Below, piece by piece: positions 15,428-17,531 of a stretch of 17,531 nucleotides of DNA. Both the position numbers and the translations under genes were made by a program. Source of the stretch: Planctomycetota bacterium (GTDB taxonomy: Bacteria; Planctomycetota; Brocadiia; JAJRTI01); NCBI GenBank assembly GCA_024278415.1, contig JAJRTI010000231.1, positions 1-17,531 on the forward strand, given 5' to 3'. The notes under the pieces are model-generated. The model had not been told where the DNA came from. It saw only the letters and a list, made by a program, of their open reading frames with translations, and made no database searches. Positions within the stretch are counted from its first letter, which is position 1, and the number at the start of each line of letters is the position of its first letter.

Positions 15428-16918
15428 TCATCGTCTCCAGCCTTCTCTCGGTTCATTCTGGTCCCAGTTTTCCCACTCGTCCATATAATCCCCCCATGCT
15501 TGCTCAGCGGCCTCATCTATGAGCGACTCTACCACATCGCTTGCGGCATCGTTCACGTCCTCGACCACCTCTATGGTATCGCCTATGGAATTGTCCGCCC
15601 TGTCCTCTGTCGCCTGCCTCTCCGCATCGACGGAGGGGTGACACTCGCCGCACCAAGTACCTTCCTCCCTGGCTTCATGTCTGAAGTCGTCACCAACATC
15701 AGTATTCCACGTTAGGTCCCGAAACCAATCGGCTACTGCATCCTCAATGTCGTCCCGAAGGTCAGGGTTCAGGTCAGCCAGGAGGCCACAGATTAGGCCA
15801 GCGAGTCCCGGTGGGTATGCAGGATCCCCGCCCCCGAAGTATCCTGCAGCACAGTCGGCAGCTGGGCCAATAATGACGGCCCATTCGATGGGGGTGAGAC
15901 ACTCACCATTCGGGTCCACGAAGCCGAAGGGCGAGCCCCCTGCGTAGGCAAATGTCCCCCTACCTATCGGGTCCCTTGACAGGAACGCGCCCCTGGCTGG
16001 ATCCATCTGCCTTGCGACGAAGTGGTAGAGGTCAGCATCGGCGTCCCAGGGCTTGCTTGAGAAGAGGTACTGGCCATTGGGATCGGGAGGACCGTCCAGG
16101 ATCACCCCGAAGGGCGAGTAGTCATAGGTCTGCGTCAACGCGCCGGCGGAGTCGGTCATCGCGTGGGTGGACCCGATGTGGTTGAGGTGGCAGTACTCCT
16201 CGCTGCCGCCAGCGCTCTTGGCGATGAGCGATGCGATGCCATGGATAGGCGTGTGGCCGTGGAGGTACTGGGCCGTAGTGTCGCCTGCCGCGTTGCGCTC
16301 CTGGATCACGTCCAGGCCATCCCATGTGTATTGGATGGTGCCTGAGGAGTCGTGCTTGCGGATGCGCCGCAGGCCACCGTCGTACGTGAAGTAGTTGTGC
16401 GAGCTGTCCGGGAAGTCGATTTGGGACAGCATGTTCATGGCTGTCCAGTGGAAGTCGGTCTCGTCCGCTCCGTCCGTGATCTTTGTCTGGTTGCCATTGG
16501 CGTCGAACTCGTATTCCCGTGTGCCCGCGTCGTCCTTCACGGTCAGCAGCCGGTCAGCCGCGTCATACGTGTAGTATGTGTCCCCGGTCTCGCGCGTGAG
16601 GCGCAGCCGGTTGCCGACGCCGTCATACTCGTACTCGAAGCTACGGACGGGGTCGAGATTACTGTCCCTCCAGTCGCAGGCCGTGAGTCGGCCGAGGGAG
16701 TCGTATGCGAAGTACTGCACGTTTCCGGATTCGCGCGCGATCTGGATGATGTTCGAATTGTCGTCGTACGTGTACTCGAACGTGGGCAGGGGCGCCAGAT
16801 CGGGATCGACGTTTAGCAGCGACGTGAGCCGGCCGGCCGCGTCGTAGTTGTGGTACGTCACGCAGCCGTTGGACAGGAGCTTCTGGTGCATGCGTCTGGC
16901 CGCAGCAGTGCCGGCCAT
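15428..16918 (-). CDS. RHS/YD-repeat protein, short at the N-terminus, with a variable tip
   Basis: The 496-residue product has YD repeats through about 20-200 (NYDAAGRLTSL, YDSLGRLTA, EYDGVGNRL, YTYDAADRLL, EFDANGNQ), then the conserved RHS core (about 265-339: YDYSPFG, LYHFVARQMDPARGAFLSRD, DPIGRG and DPNGE). RHS proteins usually form a large beta-shell that encloses a C-terminal toxin, or act as surface and wall proteins. After the core comes a 157-residue tip (340-496), acidic, with CGEC at 423-426, several Trp and no recognised toxin motif. Full RHS proteins usually exceed 1000 residues; here only the last third is present, there is no signal peptide, and no ribosome site precedes ATG 16918. 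It is probably a 3' remnant or a displaced RHS end rather than a full gene. A terminator follows at 15278-15308. Confidence 0.82.
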   Translation of the reverse strand: MAGTAAARRMHQKLLSNGCVTYHNYDAAGRLTSLLNVDPDLAPLPTFEYTYDDNSNIIQIARESGNVQYFAYDSLGRLTACDWRDSNLDPVRSFEYEYDGVGNRLRLTRETGDTYYTYDAADRLLTVKDDAGTREYEFDANGNQTKITDGADETDFHWTAMNMLSQIDFPDSSHNYFTYDGGLRRIRKHDSSGTIQYTWDGLDVIQERNAAGDTTAQYLHGHTPIHGIASLIAKSAGGSEEYCHLNHIGSTHAMTDSAGALTQTYDYSPFGVILDGPPDPNGQYLFSSKPWDADADLYHFVARQMDPARGAFLSRDPIGRGTFAYAGGSPFGFVDPNGECLTPIEWAVIIGPAADCAAGYFGGGDPAYPPGLAGLICGLLADLNPDLRDDIEDAVADWFRDLTWNTDVGDDFRHEAREEGTWCGECHPSVDAERQATEDRADNSIGDTIEVVEDVNDAASDVVESLIDEAAEQAWGDYMDEWENWDQNEPREGWRR

Positions 16919-16958
16919 CAGATGCGCAGGGCGCCCCCGGATGCCGCGACCCCTTCTA

Positions 16959-17432
16959 TCACGCGCGGCTCTCTATGTGATCATTGGCTATGTGCATCAG
17001 ATATCCCCCGCAGACCCATAGGCCCCACGCTGGAGCGGATTTGCAGAACTCGTGGCGAAAGACGTTTGGCGGGATCCCGAAAGCCAGCGTCAGTACCGCG
17101 CACACTACAATGGGGGGCCAGCGCAGCCACGGGGCCGAGGCTGCGGCAGGGCTGTCCCCTTCCGCACGCTTGGACCTCCGGACAAGCTCACCCACCTGAG
17201 CCAAGGCCAGGATGGCTGGCATGGCCGCCAGCTTCCTGAAGAGCGGCACGTTCCCCGGCGGGGTGGCCGCACAGATTGCGCAAGCCCACAGGGCCAAGAC
17301 AGCGGTGCCCAAGCCTATTAGCCGCAGGCCATGCCGTTTCTCCGCGGCGCTGGGCGCGTTGCCTCGCGCCTCGGTTCTGTCCCGGTCTCGCCACAGGGCA
17401 AGGATCGAGAACACAACGCACGCGTAGCCCAC
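16959..17432 (-). CDS. Small multi-pass membrane protein, unrecognised
   Basis: From GTG 17432 the reverse strand encodes 157 residues with hydrophobic segments near 1-14, 37-56, 66-82, 105-121 and 133-149, so a membrane location is likely. No family is recognised. The start is poor: the frame continues upstream to a stop at 17478-17480 through GAHAAIWFAVGYA, which extends the first membrane helix, yet no ATG or ribosome site exists there. The original N-terminus may have been lost or frameshifted. It lies 40 bases upstream of the RHS ORF on the same strand. Confidence 0.5.
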   Translation of the reverse strand: MGYACVVFSILALWRDRDRTEARGNAPSAAEKRHGLRLIGLGTAVLALWACAICAATPPGNVPLFRKLAAMPAILALAQVGELVRRSKRAEGDSPAAASAPWLRWPPIVVCAVLTLAFGIPPNVFRHEFCKSAPAWGLWVCGGYLMHIANDHIESRA

Positions 17433-17498
17433 CGCAAACCAGATGGCCGCGTGTGCACCGCGATAGACCCCTGCCGGCTATAGCTGGCCTCCGTTACA

Positions 17499-17531
17499 AT
17501 GGCGTCTCCAGATCTTTCGAAGCTGTACCGC
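17499..17531 (+). CDS. Possible start of a gene leaving the window
   Basis: ATG 17499 opens a frame reading MASPDLSKLYR to the window end. There is no clear ribosome site. TACAAT at 17495-17500 overlaps it and could instead be a -10 element. Eleven codons are too few to identify anything. Confidence 0.2.
   Translation, partial: MASPDLSKLYR

Noticed and set aside
14854..15522. A 222-codon forward frame after the membrane-protein pair
   Set aside because: It runs through the 13-bp hairpin terminator and into the RHS gene end, lacks a ribosome site and has no recognisable domain.
1..17531. CRISPR arrays, tRNA or rRNA genes
   Set aside because: No regularly spaced direct repeats and no tRNA- or rRNA-like conserved segments were seen on reading both strands.

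Overview
This 17.5 kb, GC-rich window looks like the accessory part of an environmental bacterial chromosome. Its signal proteins carry a PocR domain and many GAF domains, it has RHS/YD-repeat genes and the edge of an IS3-type element, and there are several gene-poor, degenerate stretches. That mix is common in Planctomycetota and neighbouring uncultured phyla, but no marker gene is present and the phylum assignment is a weak inference.

Left block (1-8.4 kb): the first 49 bases are the start of an IS3-type transposase reading out of the window. A sigma-54 enhancer-binding ATPase without any N-terminal sensor (403-1449, +) then faces a tightly packed minus-strand gene chain. In transcription order the chain is: a cytoplasmic PocR-GAF(x6)-PAS histidine kinase of about 1605 residues (8335-3518), a response regulator with no recognisable output domain (3521-2868), a 39-codon ORF overlapping both neighbours (2868-2749), and a putative HEXXH zinc metalloprotease (2752-1487). 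Every junction overlaps by one to four bases, which points to coupled translation. A perfect 8-bp inverted repeat abuts a TTGACA hexamer just upstream of the kinase.

Central block (8.4-13.2 kb): after about 600 bases with no convincing gene, a good vegetative promoter (TTGACA, 16 bases, TACAAT) overlaps a 7-bp inverted repeat. It precedes a two-gene unit. The first gene encodes an unrecognised cysteine-rich, probably zinc-binding protein. The second encodes the most unusual protein here: HEAT repeats, an unknown middle region, a phage-CI-like helix-turn-helix and a LexA/CI-type S24 self-cleavage domain with Ser, Lys and candidate Ala-Gly cleavage sites. The simplest reading is a self-cleaving repressor with a built-in HEAT sensor that controls its own operon and perhaps its Cys-rich partner.

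Right block (13.2-17.5 kb): a degenerate stretch holds a broken RHS fragment, then a run of dyad symmetries with possible RNA structure. Two overlapping small membrane-protein ORFs follow (+), then a strong hairpin terminator, an N-terminally short RHS protein with an acidic unrecognised tip (-) and a small multi-pass membrane protein (-). The last 33 bases may begin another gene (+).
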